Below the pieces are notes generated by a model. That model did no database searches and had not been told where the DNA came from. It worked only from the letters and a program-made list of their open reading frames with translations. 48,790 nt of DNA from positions 1 through 48,790 of the forward strand of contig JAYVTG010000138.1 of the NCBI GenBank assembly GCA_043774625.1, in the 5' to 3' direction. Shown here piece by piece: positions 34,600 through 43,696 of the stretch. Position 1 is the stretch's first letter; the number at the start of each line of letters is the position of its first letter. Position numbers and translations under genes: made by a program. The DNA is from JAAFIP01 sp043774625. GTDB taxonomy: Bacteria > Pseudomonadota > Gammaproteobacteria > Burkholderiales > Burkholderiaceae_C.

Positions 34600-34620
34600 T
34601 AAGTGGTATACTTTAACTTA
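34600..34620 (+). promoter_or_regulatory. promoter and operator of toxin-antitoxin pair
   Basis: A perfect -10 box TATACT (34607-34612) lies inside the inverted repeat TAAGT-N11-ACTTA (34600-34620), directly before the toxin ATG at 34624. This suggests autorepression by the HTH antitoxin. The -35 (TGAGTT at 34584) is weak. The leader is very short. Confidence 0.55.
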
Positions 34621-34623
34621 TTA

Positions 34624-34995
34624 ATGAAAGTCTACAAAATCAAGCATTTTGCTAAATGGGCAAACGAAGTGGGGCTGACAGATGCCGTTTTATACGCAGG
34701 TGTTGAGGAAATGACGCGTGGACTGATTGATGCCGATTTAGGTGGTGGCGTGGTTAAAAAGCGCATTGCTCTGCCGGGCATGGGTAAAAGTGGTGGCGCT
34801 CGCACACTGCTAGCTACCAATTTTGGCAATGTCTGGATATTTTTAGTCGGCTTTACCAAGGGTGAGCGCGACAATATTTCCAGCAAAGAGCTGGCTGCGC
34901 TGAAGATGCTCAGCGCCGACTGGTTGGCCCTTGCACCACAAAGCATCGCACTCGCGGTTACCCTAAACCGGTTAATTGAAGTCAAGGTACTCTAA
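34624..34995 (+). CDS. RelE/HigB-type toxin
   Basis: A 123-residue basic protein of the RelE/ParE-superfamily HigB-like type. Conserved patterns are FAKWANEVGLTDAVLYAGVE near the N-terminus and GGARTLLATNFGNVWIFLVGF in the core. The C-terminal part is longer than in classic RelE. Likely a ribosome-dependent or other mRNA interferase. The stop TAA is immediately followed by the antitoxin ATG, so the two are coupled. Toxin-first order is typical of higBA-like loci. Confidence 0.82.
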   Translation: MKVYKIKHFAKWANEVGLTDAVLYAGVEEMTRGLIDADLGGGVVKKRIALPGMGKSGGARTLLATNFGNVWIFLVGFTKGERDNISSKELAALKMLSADWLALAPQSIALAVTLNRLIEVKVL

Positions 34996-35364
34996 ATGCA
35001 ACACGCAATCCATCATCTACCAGTAGCCACGCGCAGCGCCAAACTCAAAACTACGGCCAGGAACAGCCGTATTCTGGATGCCGCACACGATTCAGCAGAA
35101 GACTTGCACGCAATGGGCTTTATCGACGCACGCCGCATGAAGGCCTATGACGCGCTCATGCCTGCAGCCATCAAGCCATTCACCGTGAGTCGTATCCGCC
35201 TGCTAAGGCAAAAGCTCAATATCAGTCAAACAGTTTTTGCTGCGCTACTTAATACCAGTGAATCTACAGTAAAGAAGTGGGAGGCTGGAGACAAGTCCCC
35301 CAGTGGGCCATCGCTCAAGCTACTGGATTTGGCAGAGCGTAAGGGAATGGAAGTTTTGCTGTAA
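34996..35364 (+). CDS. HTH-type antitoxin
   Basis: A 122-residue protein with a variable N-terminus of about 60 residues (probable toxin-binding part) and a C-terminal Xre/Cro-type helix-turn-helix (LRQKLNISQTVFAALLNTSE, then STVKKWEAGDKSPSG). It resembles HigA- or MqsA-like antitoxins that act as autorepressors. It starts directly after the toxin stop. Confidence 0.85.
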   Translation: MQHAIHHLPVATRSAKLKTTARNSRILDAAHDSAEDLHAMGFIDARRMKAYDALMPAAIKPFTVSRIRLLRQKLNISQTVFAALLNTSESTVKKWEAGDKSPSGPSLKLLDLAERKGMEVLL

Positions 35365-35462
35365 CGGCGTATTTTGGCGCCCTGCGATTGTCGGAGCTTG
35401 ATTGCTTTACACGCACGAAATTTTTCGCGCTAACTTCTTTCATACAAAGTTAACGAAACGCG

Positions 35463-37748
35463 TCAATTCTTCACACAATCCGCATAATACCGCCGCACCC
35501 CGTCCGTACCCGTCTCTTCTACCAGGCCGTGAATATCGGTCTCAAAACCTGGGCATTCTTTGTTAAACGCGCGTGCAAATTTCAAGTAATCGACGATCTT
35601 CTTGTTGAACACCTCGCCCGGAATCAAGAGTGGAATGCCCGGTGGATACGGCGTTACCAAGCCCACGGTAATGCGCCCTTCCAGCTTGTCTATTCCCACG
35701 CGTTCAGTCTTGCGGTGTGCGATGTAGGCATACGCGTCTGACGGGGTCATGGCCGGTTGCAGGTCGCTTTGGTACACCTCGGTGGTAAGACGTGCGATGT
35801 CGAATTTGGCGTACAGATCGTGCACATACTGGCACAGGTCGCGCAGGCCCATGCGCTCGTATTTGGGGTTGGCCTTGGCAAACTCGGGCAAGATACGCCA
35901 CATGGGGTGGTTGCGGTCGTAGTCGTCTTTAAACTGCTGCAGCGCGGTTAGCAGCGTGTTCCAGCGGCCCTTGGTAATGCCAATGGTGAACATGATGAAG
36001 AAGCTGTACAGCCCGGTCTTTTCCACAATCACGCCATGCTCGGCCAAAAACTTGGTGACGATGGACGCTGGAATGCCCGTTTTGGCAAACCTGCCTTGCA
36101 GGTCCAGGCCAGGGGTGACGATGGTGGACTTGATCGGGTCCAGCATGTTGAAGCCTTCGGCCAGGTTACCAAAGCCGTGCCAATTGGGTTTGGCCTTGGT
36201 GCCAATGGCATGCTGCTTGGCCTCGCCACGTAACTGCCATTCTTTGGCATCAATGCCGTCTTCTGATAATTTGTCTGGCCCCCAGACCTTGAACCACCAG
36301 TCCTCGCCGTATTCCGCGTCCACCTTGCGCATGGCACGGCGAAAATCCATCGCTTCCATAATGCTTTCTTCCACCAAAGCAGTGCCGCCGGGCGGCTCCA
36401 TCATGGCGGCGGCCACATCGCAACTGGCGATGATGGCGTATTGCGGGCTGGTGCTGGTGTGCATCAAATACGCTTCGTTGAACAAATGCCTGTCTAGTTT
36501 GCGGTTTTGCGCGTCTTGCACCAGCACGTGGCTGGCCTGGCTAATACCGGCTAACAATTTGTGCGTAGACTGGGTGGCAAATACCAGCGCATCTTTAGGC
36601 CGGGGGCGCTTTTTGCCCATGGAATGGAAGGAACTATAAAACGGGTGAAAGGCCGCATGCGGCAACCAGGCTTCGTCAAAATGCAGTGTGTCAACATAGC
36701 CGTCCAGCATGTCTTTGATGGTTTCGGTGTTGTACAACACACCATCGTAGGTAGATTGCGTCACCGTCATCACACGCGGTTTCACCGTATCTGCATCAAT
36801 GTGTTTGAGCAAAGGGTTGGCGCGAATTTTGGCCTTGATGGCCTCCGGGCTAAATTCACTTTTGGGAATCGGCCCAATGATGCCAAAGTGGTTGCGTGTG
36901 GGCTTCATAAAAACCGGAATCGCCCCGGTCATGATAATGGCGTGCAAGATGGATTTGTGGCAGTTGCGGTCTACTACTACCACGTCGCCTGGAGCCACGG
37001 TGTGGTGCCACACCATTTTGTTGGACGTAGACGTGCCATTGGTCACAAAAAAGCAATGGTCGGCGTTGAAGATGCGGGCGGCGTTTTTCTCAGATTCGCC
37101 AATCGCACCGTCATGGTCGAGCAACTGGCCCAGTTCTTCTACCGCGTTGCACACGTCGGCGCGCAGCATGTTTTCGCCAAAAAACTGGTGAAACATTTGG
37201 CCAATGGGGCTCTTTAAAAAAGCAACCCCACCCGAGTGGCCGGGGCAATGCCAACTGTACGAACCGTCTTCGGCGTAGTCCAGCAGGGCCTTGAAGAACG
37301 GCGGTTGCACGCCTTCCAGGTAGCTTTTGGCTTCGCGCAAAATATGGCGCGCCACAAACTCTGGCGTGTCTTCAAACATGTGGATAAAGCCGTGCAGCTC
37401 GCGCAAGATGTCGTTGGGCAGATGGCGGCTGGTTTTTGTTTCGCCATAAATGTACAGCGGCACGTCGGCGTTTTTACGGCGCACCTCGTTGATGAAGGCG
37501 CGCAGGTTGACCACGGCTGGGTCAACGTCGGGGCCAGAGGAAAATTCTTCGTCGTCAATCGACAAAATAAACGCACTGGCGCGCGATTGTTGCTGCGCAA
37601 ACTGCGACAGGTCGCCGTAGCTGGTGACACCCAGTACTTCAAAACCTTCGGCTTCAATGGCTGTGGCCAATGCGCGAATGCCTAAACCAGACGTGTTTTC
37701 GGAGCGAAAGTCTTCGTCAATAATAACGATGGGAAAGCGAAATTTCAT
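35463..37748 (-). CDS. Orn/Lys/Arg decarboxylase
   Basis: A 761-residue PLP-dependent basic amino acid decarboxylase of the large fold type I class. The N-terminal response-regulator-like wing domain (residues 1-125, IVIIDEDFRSENTSGLGIRA) precedes the PLP core. The core has WHCPGHSGGVAFLKSPIG, FFVTNGTSTSNK and the Schiff-base Lys in FATQSTHKLLAGI at about 394. The C-terminal domain ends with PYPPGIPLLIPGE. It makes agmatine, cadaverine or putrescine; the substrate cannot be decided by eye. The start was set at MKFRFPIVIIDED (37748). No antiporter gene adjoins it, so a role in polyamine supply is more likely than acid resistance. Confidence 0.93.
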   Translation of the reverse strand: MKFRFPIVIIDEDFRSENTSGLGIRALATAIEAEGFEVLGVTSYGDLSQFAQQQSRASAFILSIDDEEFSSGPDVDPAVVNLRAFINEVRRKNADVPLYIYGETKTSRHLPNDILRELHGFIHMFEDTPEFVARHILREAKSYLEGVQPPFFKALLDYAEDGSYSWHCPGHSGGVAFLKSPIGQMFHQFFGENMLRADVCNAVEELGQLLDHDGAIGESEKNAARIFNADHCFFVTNGTSTSNKMVWHHTVAPGDVVVVDRNCHKSILHAIIMTGAIPVFMKPTRNHFGIIGPIPKSEFSPEAIKAKIRANPLLKHIDADTVKPRVMTVTQSTYDGVLYNTETIKDMLDGYVDTLHFDEAWLPHAAFHPFYSSFHSMGKKRPRPKDALVFATQSTHKLLAGISQASHVLVQDAQNRKLDRHLFNEAYLMHTSTSPQYAIIASCDVAAAMMEPPGGTALVEESIMEAMDFRRAMRKVDAEYGEDWWFKVWGPDKLSEDGIDAKEWQLRGEAKQHAIGTKAKPNWHGFGNLAEGFNMLDPIKSTIVTPGLDLQGRFAKTGIPASIVTKFLAEHGVIVEKTGLYSFFIMFTIGITKGRWNTLLTALQQFKDDYDRNHPMWRILPEFAKANPKYERMGLRDLCQYVHDLYAKFDIARLTTEVYQSDLQPAMTPSDAYAYIAHRKTERVGIDKLEGRITVGLVTPYPPGIPLLIPGEVFNKKIVDYLKFARAFNKECPGFETDIHGLVEETGTDGVRRYYADCVKN

Positions 37749-37912
37749 GCCAGTTCCAGTGTGGAAGAGGTGGAGCCACCGGCTGGCTAAATCCTTAGTT
37801 TGCCGGGCGAATGCGAAGTGTAAGGATATTCTGTGTCTCTGCGCTTGCCAAAGCGCAGTTTTGCCCCAAAATGTGGTGCATCGCATACATGTGTTTACAT
37901 TGGAGGCCAGTT

Positions 37913-38338
37913 ATGGAAATGCCTACGCTTTGGTGGATTTTGGCAGGAGCCGCCGTGGTGGCCGAATTGCTGACAGGCACCTTATACCTGCTGATGGTCG
38001 CCTTGGGCATGGTGGCTGGCGCCTTGGTGGCGCATGCGGGGGGCAGCACCACGGTACAAATAGCCACAGCCGCCATCGTGGGTTTGATTGCCACCGCAGC
38101 CTGGCACTTTTTGAAGAAGAAAAACGCCCCTGCTGTCACTGCCAACGCCAATACTGACGTGAACCAGGACATTGGTGCCACCGTGCATGTGGGCCACTGG
38201 AAGCATGACGGCACGGCGCAAGTCAATTACCGGGGTGCCAACTGGGCCGTACTGGCCGCGCCAGGAGCTACCCAGCATGCGGGCAATTACCGCGTCACGG
38301 CGATGTCGGGTAATCGTTTGGTGGTTGAACCTGCGTGA
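37913..38338 (+). CDS. NfeD family membrane protein
   Basis: A 141-residue short NfeD protein. Two or three membrane helices (LWWILAGAAVVAELLTGTLY, then ALGMVAGALVAHAGG and TAAIVGLIATAAW) precede a soluble OB-fold domain (GATVHVGHWKHDGTAQVNYR, GANWAVLAAPG). The start at MEMPTLWW follows GGAGGCCAGTT. It lies 42 bp before the SPFH gene, and NfeD and SPFH proteins are known partners in membrane microdomain or quality-control complexes. Confidence 0.9.
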   Translation: MEMPTLWWILAGAAVVAELLTGTLYLLMVALGMVAGALVAHAGGSTTVQIATAAIVGLIATAAWHFLKKKNAPAVTANANTDVNQDIGATVHVGHWKHDGTAQVNYRGANWAVLAAPGATQHAGNYRVTAMSGNRLVVEPA

Positions 38339-38380
38339 TGCGCCGTCACTACAGTTAGTCTAATTTTTGGGAGAAACTTA

Positions 38381-39292
38381 ATGGAAATTGCATTCGTCCT
38401 TTTCGTGGCCATCGTGGTCTTCATCATCAAAACCATCAAGGTGGTGCCCCAGCAAAACGCCTGGGTGCGCGAACGCCTGGGCAAGTACCACGACACGCTG
38501 ACACCTGGCCTCACCTTTGTCATGCCCTTTATCGACAAAGTTGCCTATAAACACAGCCTGAAAGAAATTCCGCTCGACATCGCCAGCCAGGTTTGCATTA
38601 CGCGAGACAACACGCAACTGCAGGTCGATGGCATTTTGTATTTTCAGGTGACAGATGCCAAGCTAGCCAGCTACGGTTCGAGCAACTACATCGTCGCCAT
38701 CAGCCAACTGGCGCAAACATCGCTGCGCAGTGTGATTGGCAAATTAGAGCTGGACAAAACCTTTGAAGAACGCGAAATTATCAACGCGCAAGTAGTAGCC
38801 GCCATTGACGAAGCCGCGCTCAACTGGGGTGTGAAGGTGCTGCGTTACGAGATCAAAGACTTGATTCCACCCAAAGAAATTTTGCACGCCATGCAGCAGC
38901 AAATTACGGCAGAGCGTGGCAAGCGCGCCCTGATCGCCGCTTCTGAAGGCCGCAGGCAAGAACAAATCAACATCGCCACTGGCGAGCGCGAGGCTTTTAT
39001 TGCACGATCAGAAGGCGAAAAGCAGGCCGTTATCAACGCCGCGCAGGGTCAAGCTGCATCCATCACCGCCGTGGCAGAGGCTACCGCAGGCGCTATTGAA
39101 CGTGTAGCAGCGGCCATTCGCCTACCGGGCGGCGAACAAGCCGTGCAACTGAAGGTGGCAGAAAAAGCGATAGAGGCCTACAGCAAGGTAGCCGCCGAAG
39201 CCACCACCACCCTGGTGGTGCCCAGCGACATGACCCAGGTGGCCACGCTGCTCACATCGGCCATGAAGATGCTGCAAGTACAGCAAAAATAA
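38381..39292 (+). CDS. SPFH/Band 7 (stomatin-like, QmcA type) protein
   Basis: A 303-residue stomatin/QmcA-type protein. One N-terminal membrane anchor (AFVLFVAIVVFIIKTI) leads into the Band 7 domain (QQNAWVRERLGKYHDTLTPG, DNTQLQVDGILYFQVTDA). A long coiled coil (about 180-260, AERGKRALIAASEGRRQEQ) and an Ala-rich oligomerisation end follow. Forms large membrane assemblies, with the NfeD partner encoded just upstream. Ribosome binding site GGGAGAAACTTA. Confidence 0.92.
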   Translation: MEIAFVLFVAIVVFIIKTIKVVPQQNAWVRERLGKYHDTLTPGLTFVMPFIDKVAYKHSLKEIPLDIASQVCITRDNTQLQVDGILYFQVTDAKLASYGSSNYIVAISQLAQTSLRSVIGKLELDKTFEEREIINAQVVAAIDEAALNWGVKVLRYEIKDLIPPKEILHAMQQQITAERGKRALIAASEGRRQEQINIATGEREAFIARSEGEKQAVINAAQGQAASITAVAEATAGAIERVAAAIRLPGGEQAVQLKVAEKAIEAYSKVAAEATTTLVVPSDMTQVATLLTSAMKMLQVQQK

Positions 39293-39345
39293 ACCTGTTG
39301 CCAAGCCGTAAAATTTCAGCACTGCGACGTTGTGAGTACTTTGAA

Positions 39346-39720
39346 ATGGTGAAAAACGTATTAGGCACCGCCCTGGTGCCCTGCTCTTACGATCCGCTGA
39401 CCGGCTACCTGCGCGACGGTTGCTGCCACACCGACGAAACTGATGGTGGCTCCCACCTCATCTGCGCCCGCATGACGCAGGAGTTTTTGGTCTTCTCGCT
39501 GCAAAAAGGCAATGACCTGATGACCCCGCGCCCACAATTTCGCTTTGCTGGCCTATCTGCAGGCGACCGCTGGTGCCTGTGCACCAACCGCTGGAAGGAA
39601 GCCCTGGCAGCAGGTGTTGCGCCACCCGTGGTGCTGGAATGCACGCATGAAAAGGCGCTGGAATTTGTGGGCTTGGATGATTTGCTGGCGCATCGGTTTG
39701 CGAGCGCAGTGCGGCCTTAG
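39346..39720 (+). CDS. DUF2237 family protein
   Basis: A 124-residue protein with the DUF2237 features NVLGTALVPCSYDPLTGYLR, GCCHTD, HLICARMTQEFL, GDRWCLCTNRWKEAL and the C-terminal LEFV..DLLAHRF. Several conserved Cys suggest metal binding, but the function is unknown. The start was set at the ATG at 39346, which gives the family N-terminus; the 16 upstream codons look non-coding. Confidence 0.88.
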   Translation: MVKNVLGTALVPCSYDPLTGYLRDGCCHTDETDGGSHLICARMTQEFLVFSLQKGNDLMTPRPQFRFAGLSAGDRWCLCTNRWKEALAAGVAPPVVLECTHEKALEFVGLDDLLAHRFASAVRP

Positions 39721-39791
39721 AGCTTTATTTTTCTTACCAGCCAACACAGCTTGCGCGTGGTTTAAGCGATCAGCACGCCCCTTGGGCACGG

Positions 39792-40922
39792 TTAACGAAT
39801 AAATTTACCGTCCCTGTCAATAATCGACAAGTCCACAAATGTTGATCCAGTTCTGTTGCCGGGGCCAAAGTTGAGGTTGAAGCCACCAAAGTCGTAGCTT
39901 TGGAATGACTCTAGTGCCGTAACTACTTTTTCAGGTGTTGGGTTATCTCCGGCACGCTTGAGTGCCTCCACCATGACTTTGGCGGCGATCATGCCTTCCA
40001 TTGTGGAGTAGGACGGTGTGAAATTTGCACTCGCACCAAGCTGACGCAGTTCTTTAGCCAACGGGATCAGCGGGGATAACGGATAAGGAAACAGCTGCGT
40101 CACGATCACACCGCGAGCATTTACCCCCAGCTCTTTGATGTAGGTATTGGAACTGGTATTGGCCAGCGACAGAAACTGGCTTTTGACGTCTTTGGCGCGC
40201 ATGGCACTCACCAAGGCCGCGCAGGCCTTGACAATACAAATGCCGATAGTGGCTTGCGGCTTGGTTGCGACTAGCTGGTCTACCGCAGCCGCAACGTCTA
40301 CGGAACCTCGTGGAATCGTCAGGCGCGCTACCGGTTTGAGGTTACGCTCGGCCATCGCGCGGTCAAAGCCGAGCACAGCATCCTTGCCAAAGGCGTCGTC
40401 GGTATACACCACGGCCAGTTGGGTCAAGCCCTGGGACACGAGTTGTCCAATCGCTTTGAAGGCCTCCGTCTGGGTTTGCGTGCGCAAATTAAACAAATAA
40501 CGGTTGACGGGTTGGTGCAGTTTTTGCGATCCGCCCACAGGGCCGAGCAGCGGTATTTTGACTTCGAGCAGTACAGTTAGCAGCGCCTCCACATTGGCGG
40601 TGCCACGCATTAGCATAAAGGCCGTCATTGCTTTGTCTTCGGCCAGTTTCTTCACGTTTTCTACTGAGCGTGCCGGGTCAAAACCATCGTCCAAGCTGCG
40701 CAAAACAATCTTCTTGCCACGCACCCCGCCTTCGGCATTGATCTTGTTGAAGTAAGCGATGGCACCTGATGTGGTTTCTTTGACTGCCGCAGCCTGCGGG
40801 CCTGAATAATCAGCGCTTTGCCCAATAAGAATAGTGCCATTTTGTGCGAGTGCCGGGCCAGTAGACAGAGCCAGACAGCCGGCCAACGTGATCCAGAATT
40901 TTTGAATTTGTCCGATTCTCAA
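39792..40922 (-). CDS. ABC transporter substrate-binding protein (LivK/PBP type 1)
   Basis: A 376-residue periplasmic binding protein of the branched-chain amino acid/amide class. It has a signal peptide (IQKFWITLAGCLALSTGPALA), then ILIGQSADYSGPQAAAVKET and the two-lobed type 1 fold. I choose the TTG at 40920-40922, 7 nt after GGAG, rather than the ATG at 41180, which lies inside the upstream gene and adds 86 unlikely residues. It starts 32 bp after the Bug gene and probably belongs to the same minus-strand operon. No permease or ATPase genes are nearby. Confidence 0.85.
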   Translation of the reverse strand: MRIGQIQKFWITLAGCLALSTGPALAQNGTILIGQSADYSGPQAAAVKETTSGAIAYFNKINAEGGVRGKKIVLRSLDDGFDPARSVENVKKLAEDKAMTAFMLMRGTANVEALLTVLLEVKIPLLGPVGGSQKLHQPVNRYLFNLRTQTQTEAFKAIGQLVSQGLTQLAVVYTDDAFGKDAVLGFDRAMAERNLKPVARLTIPRGSVDVAAAVDQLVATKPQATIGICIVKACAALVSAMRAKDVKSQFLSLANTSSNTYIKELGVNARGVIVTQLFPYPLSPLIPLAKELRQLGASANFTPSYSTMEGMIAAKVMVEALKRAGDNPTPEKVVTALESFQSYDFGGFNLNFGPGNRTGSTFVDLSIIDRDGKFIR

Positions 40923-40954
40923 CCTATTTCTCCGAGGGTTCTTGCAAGAGTCAA

Positions 40955-41947
40955 TTATGCATCGACTCTGACGCTTGCTGCTTTGGCAACTACCTTCCAT
41001 TTCTCTTGCTCGCTCTTGATGAAATCTGCGAACTTTTGTATGCTGCCACCACCGTCTTCTGCACCATATTGGTCCATCTTCTCCTGCACATCCGGCATGG
41101 CCAGCACTTTGTTTACGTCGTCGTTCATGCGTTGGGCCATGGCCTGGGGCATTTTGCCAGGGCCCATCAGACCGTACCATGTGGTGGCTTCAAAACCCGG
41201 GTAGCCAGACTCTGCCATGGTTGGCACATTGGGGTGGCCTTTGGCGCGCTTGAGGCGCGTTTGTGCGATGGCGATGGCTTTGCCACTTTTGACATGCGGC
41301 GTGGCCGAGGTCATGGTTTCAAAGCAGTAGTTAATCTGGCCACCAATCAAGTCGGTCAGCGCGGGGCCAGAGCCGCGGTAGGGAATGTGCAGCGCAAACA
41401 CTTTGGCGCGCAGCTTGAACATTTCCAGTGCAAAGTGCTGGGCCGAGCCGCCGCCCGCGCTGGCAAAACTGATTTTGCCGGGGTTGGCCTTGCACAGCGC
41501 CACCAGGTCGGCCACGGTTTTGGCTTTCTGGTCCGCATTACAGATCAGCAAGTTTGGCGTTATGCCCACCATGCTGATGGGCGCAAAGTCGCGCGTGGCG
41601 TCGTAACCCAGCTTGATTCCTCCACCCACACTATTGAGCGCAGGCCCCAGTGCGTGGCTGTTGATGTGGGCCATCAGCAAGGTGTTGCCATCAGGTGCCT
41701 GTTTGCTGACAAAGTCGGCCGCAATCACACCAGCCGCGCCAGCCTTGTTGTCTATCACCACAGGGTTACCCCACATAGTTTGCAATTTTTGCCCGACCAC
41801 GCGGGCCAGCGCGTCGGTGCCGCCGCCGGGCGGAAAACCCACCACGATTTTGATGGTGCCCGTGGGCAGCGTTTGCGCACGTAACACCGGTGCAGCCAAG
41901 ACAGCCGCGCTGCCAAGCGTGGATGATATGAAATGTCTGCGTTGCAT
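40955..41947 (-). CDS. Bug family (TTT) solute-binding protein
   Basis: A 330-residue tripartite tricarboxylate transporter receptor. The N-terminus has a signal peptide of Tat-like look without twin Arg (MQRRHFISSTLGSAAVLAAP). The Bug signatures are IKIVVGFPPGGGTDALARVV, VVIDNKAGAAGVIAADFV and YRGSGPALTDLIGGQ. Bug proteins bind carboxylates, often orphaned from a permease as here. It follows the aminotransferase on the same strand, 88 bp away with a 40-bp repeat between. Confidence 0.93.
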   Translation of the reverse strand: MQRRHFISSTLGSAAVLAAPVLRAQTLPTGTIKIVVGFPPGGGTDALARVVGQKLQTMWGNPVVIDNKAGAAGVIAADFVSKQAPDGNTLLMAHINSHALGPALNSVGGGIKLGYDATRDFAPISMVGITPNLLICNADQKAKTVADLVALCKANPGKISFASAGGGSAQHFALEMFKLRAKVFALHIPYRGSGPALTDLIGGQINYCFETMTSATPHVKSGKAIAIAQTRLKRAKGHPNVPTMAESGYPGFEATTWYGLMGPGKMPQAMAQRMNDDVNKVLAMPDVQEKMDQYGAEDGGGSIQKFADFIKSEQEKWKVVAKAASVRVDA

Positions 41948-41978
41948 AGTGATTCTCCGTTTATAAAATATGCCAGAA

Positions 41979-42019
41979 GCCAGCGCAGAATATGCGCGAG
42001 CAGCTACTATTTATATAGC
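41979..42019 (+). repeat. 40-bp dispersed repeat, copy 13
   Basis: Reads gccagcgcagaatatgcgcg then agcagctactatttatatagc. It fills most of the gap between the aminotransferase and the Bug gene. The hairpin GCTACTATTTATATAGC could attenuate or stabilise the shared transcript. Confidence 0.88.
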
Positions 42020-42035
42020 AGGTGGCTTGTCCAGA

Positions 42036-43277
42036 CTAAGCTGCTTTTTGCAACACGACTGGTGCAGCATGCGCGCTAAAGTAGTCCATTGCGGCCTGCA
42101 CGCCACTGCCTTGCAGCTTGACGCCTGCCAGCTTCAAACCCATCTCGCAGCCGCTCAAAGCGGCTATCAAGGTCAGGTCGTTGCTGTCGCCCAGGTGGCC
42201 AATGCGGAACATGCGACCCTTGATTTTACCCAGGCCTGTGCCCAGCGAACAATCAAAACGCTCGTAAATCATCTTGCGCACCGCGTCGGCATCTACGCCC
42301 TGGGGCATGACCACGCCCGTCAGCACGGGGGAGTACACCGCCGCATCGTCACACTGAATGGCCAAACCCCAGGCGCGCACTGCTGCGCGCACGCCCTGTG
42401 CCCAGCGCTGGTGGCGCGCAAATACCACCTCCAGCCCGTGGGCCAGCAGCATGTCGCAGGCTTCGTTCAGGCCATACAGCAAGTTGGTATTGGGCGTGGT
42501 GGGCCAGTAGCCGGTTTTGTTCATCTCGATGATTTCGGCCCAGTCCCAATACGCCTTGGGCAAGCTGGCTTTTTTGCTGGCCTCAATCGCTTTGGGCGAC
42601 AAGGCGTTAAAGCTTATGCCCGGTGGCAGCATCATGCCTTTTTGGCTACCGCTGATGGACACGTCAGCACCGCAGGCCTCGTGGCTGTACGCGGCAGAAC
42701 CCAGGCCGCTGATGGTGTCTACCAGCAGCAGGGCGGGGTGTTTGGCTGCGTCCATGGCGCGGCGCACAGCAGAAATATCGCTGGTAGCGCCTGTGGATGT
42801 TTCGTTATGCACCACGCACACGGCTTTGATGGTGTGGGCGGTGTCGGCCTTCAAACGCGCTTCGATCAAATCAGCCTGCACGCCCTTGCGCCAGCCATTG
42901 GGCAGTCCGGTTTGCGCGCAGGTGCCAGGCAGGGTGATGACTTCGGTGTTCAAGCCCAGTTTGGCAGCCAGCTTTTGCCACAGCCAGGCAAAGTGCCCGG
43001 TTTCATACATCAGCACATGGTCGCCGGGGCTGCACACATTGGTCAACGCGGCTTCCCACGCGCCAGTGCCCGATGCGGGGTAAATGATGACGGGCCCCTT
43101 GGTTTGGTACACCTGTTTGATTTTGCCCAGCACTTGCAGGCCCAGCGCGGCAAATTCGGGGCCGCGATGGTCGATGGTGGGGTAGCCCATGGCCTTCAAA
43201 ATGCGATCGGGCACGGGGGACGGGCCGGGGATTTGCAGAAAGTGGCGGCCTGTGGGGTGAAAATTTAGCGCTGACAT
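42036..43277 (-). CDS. class V aminotransferase (alanine/serine-glyoxylate type)
   Basis: A 413-residue PLP enzyme of the alanine-glyoxylate/serine-pyruvate group. It has an LQIPGPSPVPDRILKAMGYP start and YPASGTGAWEAALTNVCSPG. Asp is in LLLVDTISGLGSAAY, and the PLP Lys is in SISGSQKGMMLPPG at about residue 210. It probably moves an amino group to a small 2-oxoacid such as glyoxylate or pyruvate. Ribosome binding site AGGAGAA precedes the ATG. A candidate operator TTTTGCATACAAAA lies 24 bp upstream and is repeated before the divergent gntR-like gene, suggesting joint control. Confidence 0.92.
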   Translation of the reverse strand: MSALNFHPTGRHFLQIPGPSPVPDRILKAMGYPTIDHRGPEFAALGLQVLGKIKQVYQTKGPVIIYPASGTGAWEAALTNVCSPGDHVLMYETGHFAWLWQKLAAKLGLNTEVITLPGTCAQTGLPNGWRKGVQADLIEARLKADTAHTIKAVCVVHNETSTGATSDISAVRRAMDAAKHPALLLVDTISGLGSAAYSHEACGADVSISGSQKGMMLPPGISFNALSPKAIEASKKASLPKAYWDWAEIIEMNKTGYWPTTPNTNLLYGLNEACDMLLAHGLEVVFARHQRWAQGVRAAVRAWGLAIQCDDAAVYSPVLTGVVMPQGVDADAVRKMIYERFDCSLGTGLGKIKGRMFRIGHLGDSNDLTLIAALSGCEMGLKLAGVKLQGSGVQAAMDYFSAHAAPVVLQKAA

Positions 43278-43300
43278 TTTTTCTCCTGAATGGTTGATAT

Positions 43301-43314
43301 TTTTGCATACAAAA
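43301..43314. promoter_or_regulatory. candidate GntR operator, aminotransferase side
   Basis: TTTTGCATACAAAA, a near-palindrome TTTTG-N4-CAAAA, 24 bp before the aminotransferase start. It is identical to the site before the GntR gene. Confidence 0.6.
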
Positions 43315-43405
43315 TTAGATTGTCAATGTGTGGTGTCCCTAGTCTTTTCTTCGATTGGATTGGTTTGGATGGCTGGGGGTTTCTTCGACTGAGGTGGACT
43401 CAGTG

Positions 43406-43519
43406 TGGACATACCGCTGCAAAAAGTTCACTACAAAACACGCGCGAACTGCGTCTTGTAATGCGCAAGCTTGAACAACGCGCGCCTTTCTGTGAATTTT
43501 TCATCGGTACAATCCACAC
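43406..43519 (-). repeat. foldback element copy D
   Basis: Reverse-strand copy. Its outer arms are different in sequence from the other copies yet still complementary (GTGTGGA with TCCACAC). The second helix uses TTCAC with GTGAA. The core GGCGCGCGTTGTTCAAG is unchanged. Confidence 0.83.
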
Positions 43520-43594
43520 TGTCACATGATGCCGGCGGGTTTTTAACAGCCCGTGCGCCGATTAAGGGCGATTTAGTGCATAAAACTGCCATAT

Positions 43595-43636
43595 GCCAGC
43601 GTGGATTATGCGCGGGCAGCTACTAAATACATAGTA
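43595..43636 (+). repeat. 40-bp dispersed repeat, copy 14
   Basis: Reads gccagcgtggattatgcgcg then ggcagctactaaatacatagta. It lies between foldback copies D and E. Confidence 0.85.
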
Positions 43637-43696
43637 AGCAGGCAACGGATTTCTTCCCTTCCAACGCGCCAACCAAGCCTGATGCGGTAGCTGCGA

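Noticed and set aside
39792..41180. Full-length 462-codon start for the LivK-like protein
   Set aside because: The added N-terminus lies inside the Bug gene and looks random. A TTG with a GGAG site gives a normal signal peptide.
41006..41884. 292-codon plus-strand frame opposite the Bug protein gene
   Set aside because: Antisense shadow with His/Gly-rich composition and no domain.
41970..43268. 432-codon plus-strand frame opposite the aminotransferase
   Set aside because: It is antisense to a clear PLP enzyme, and its start codons lie in a dispersed repeat.
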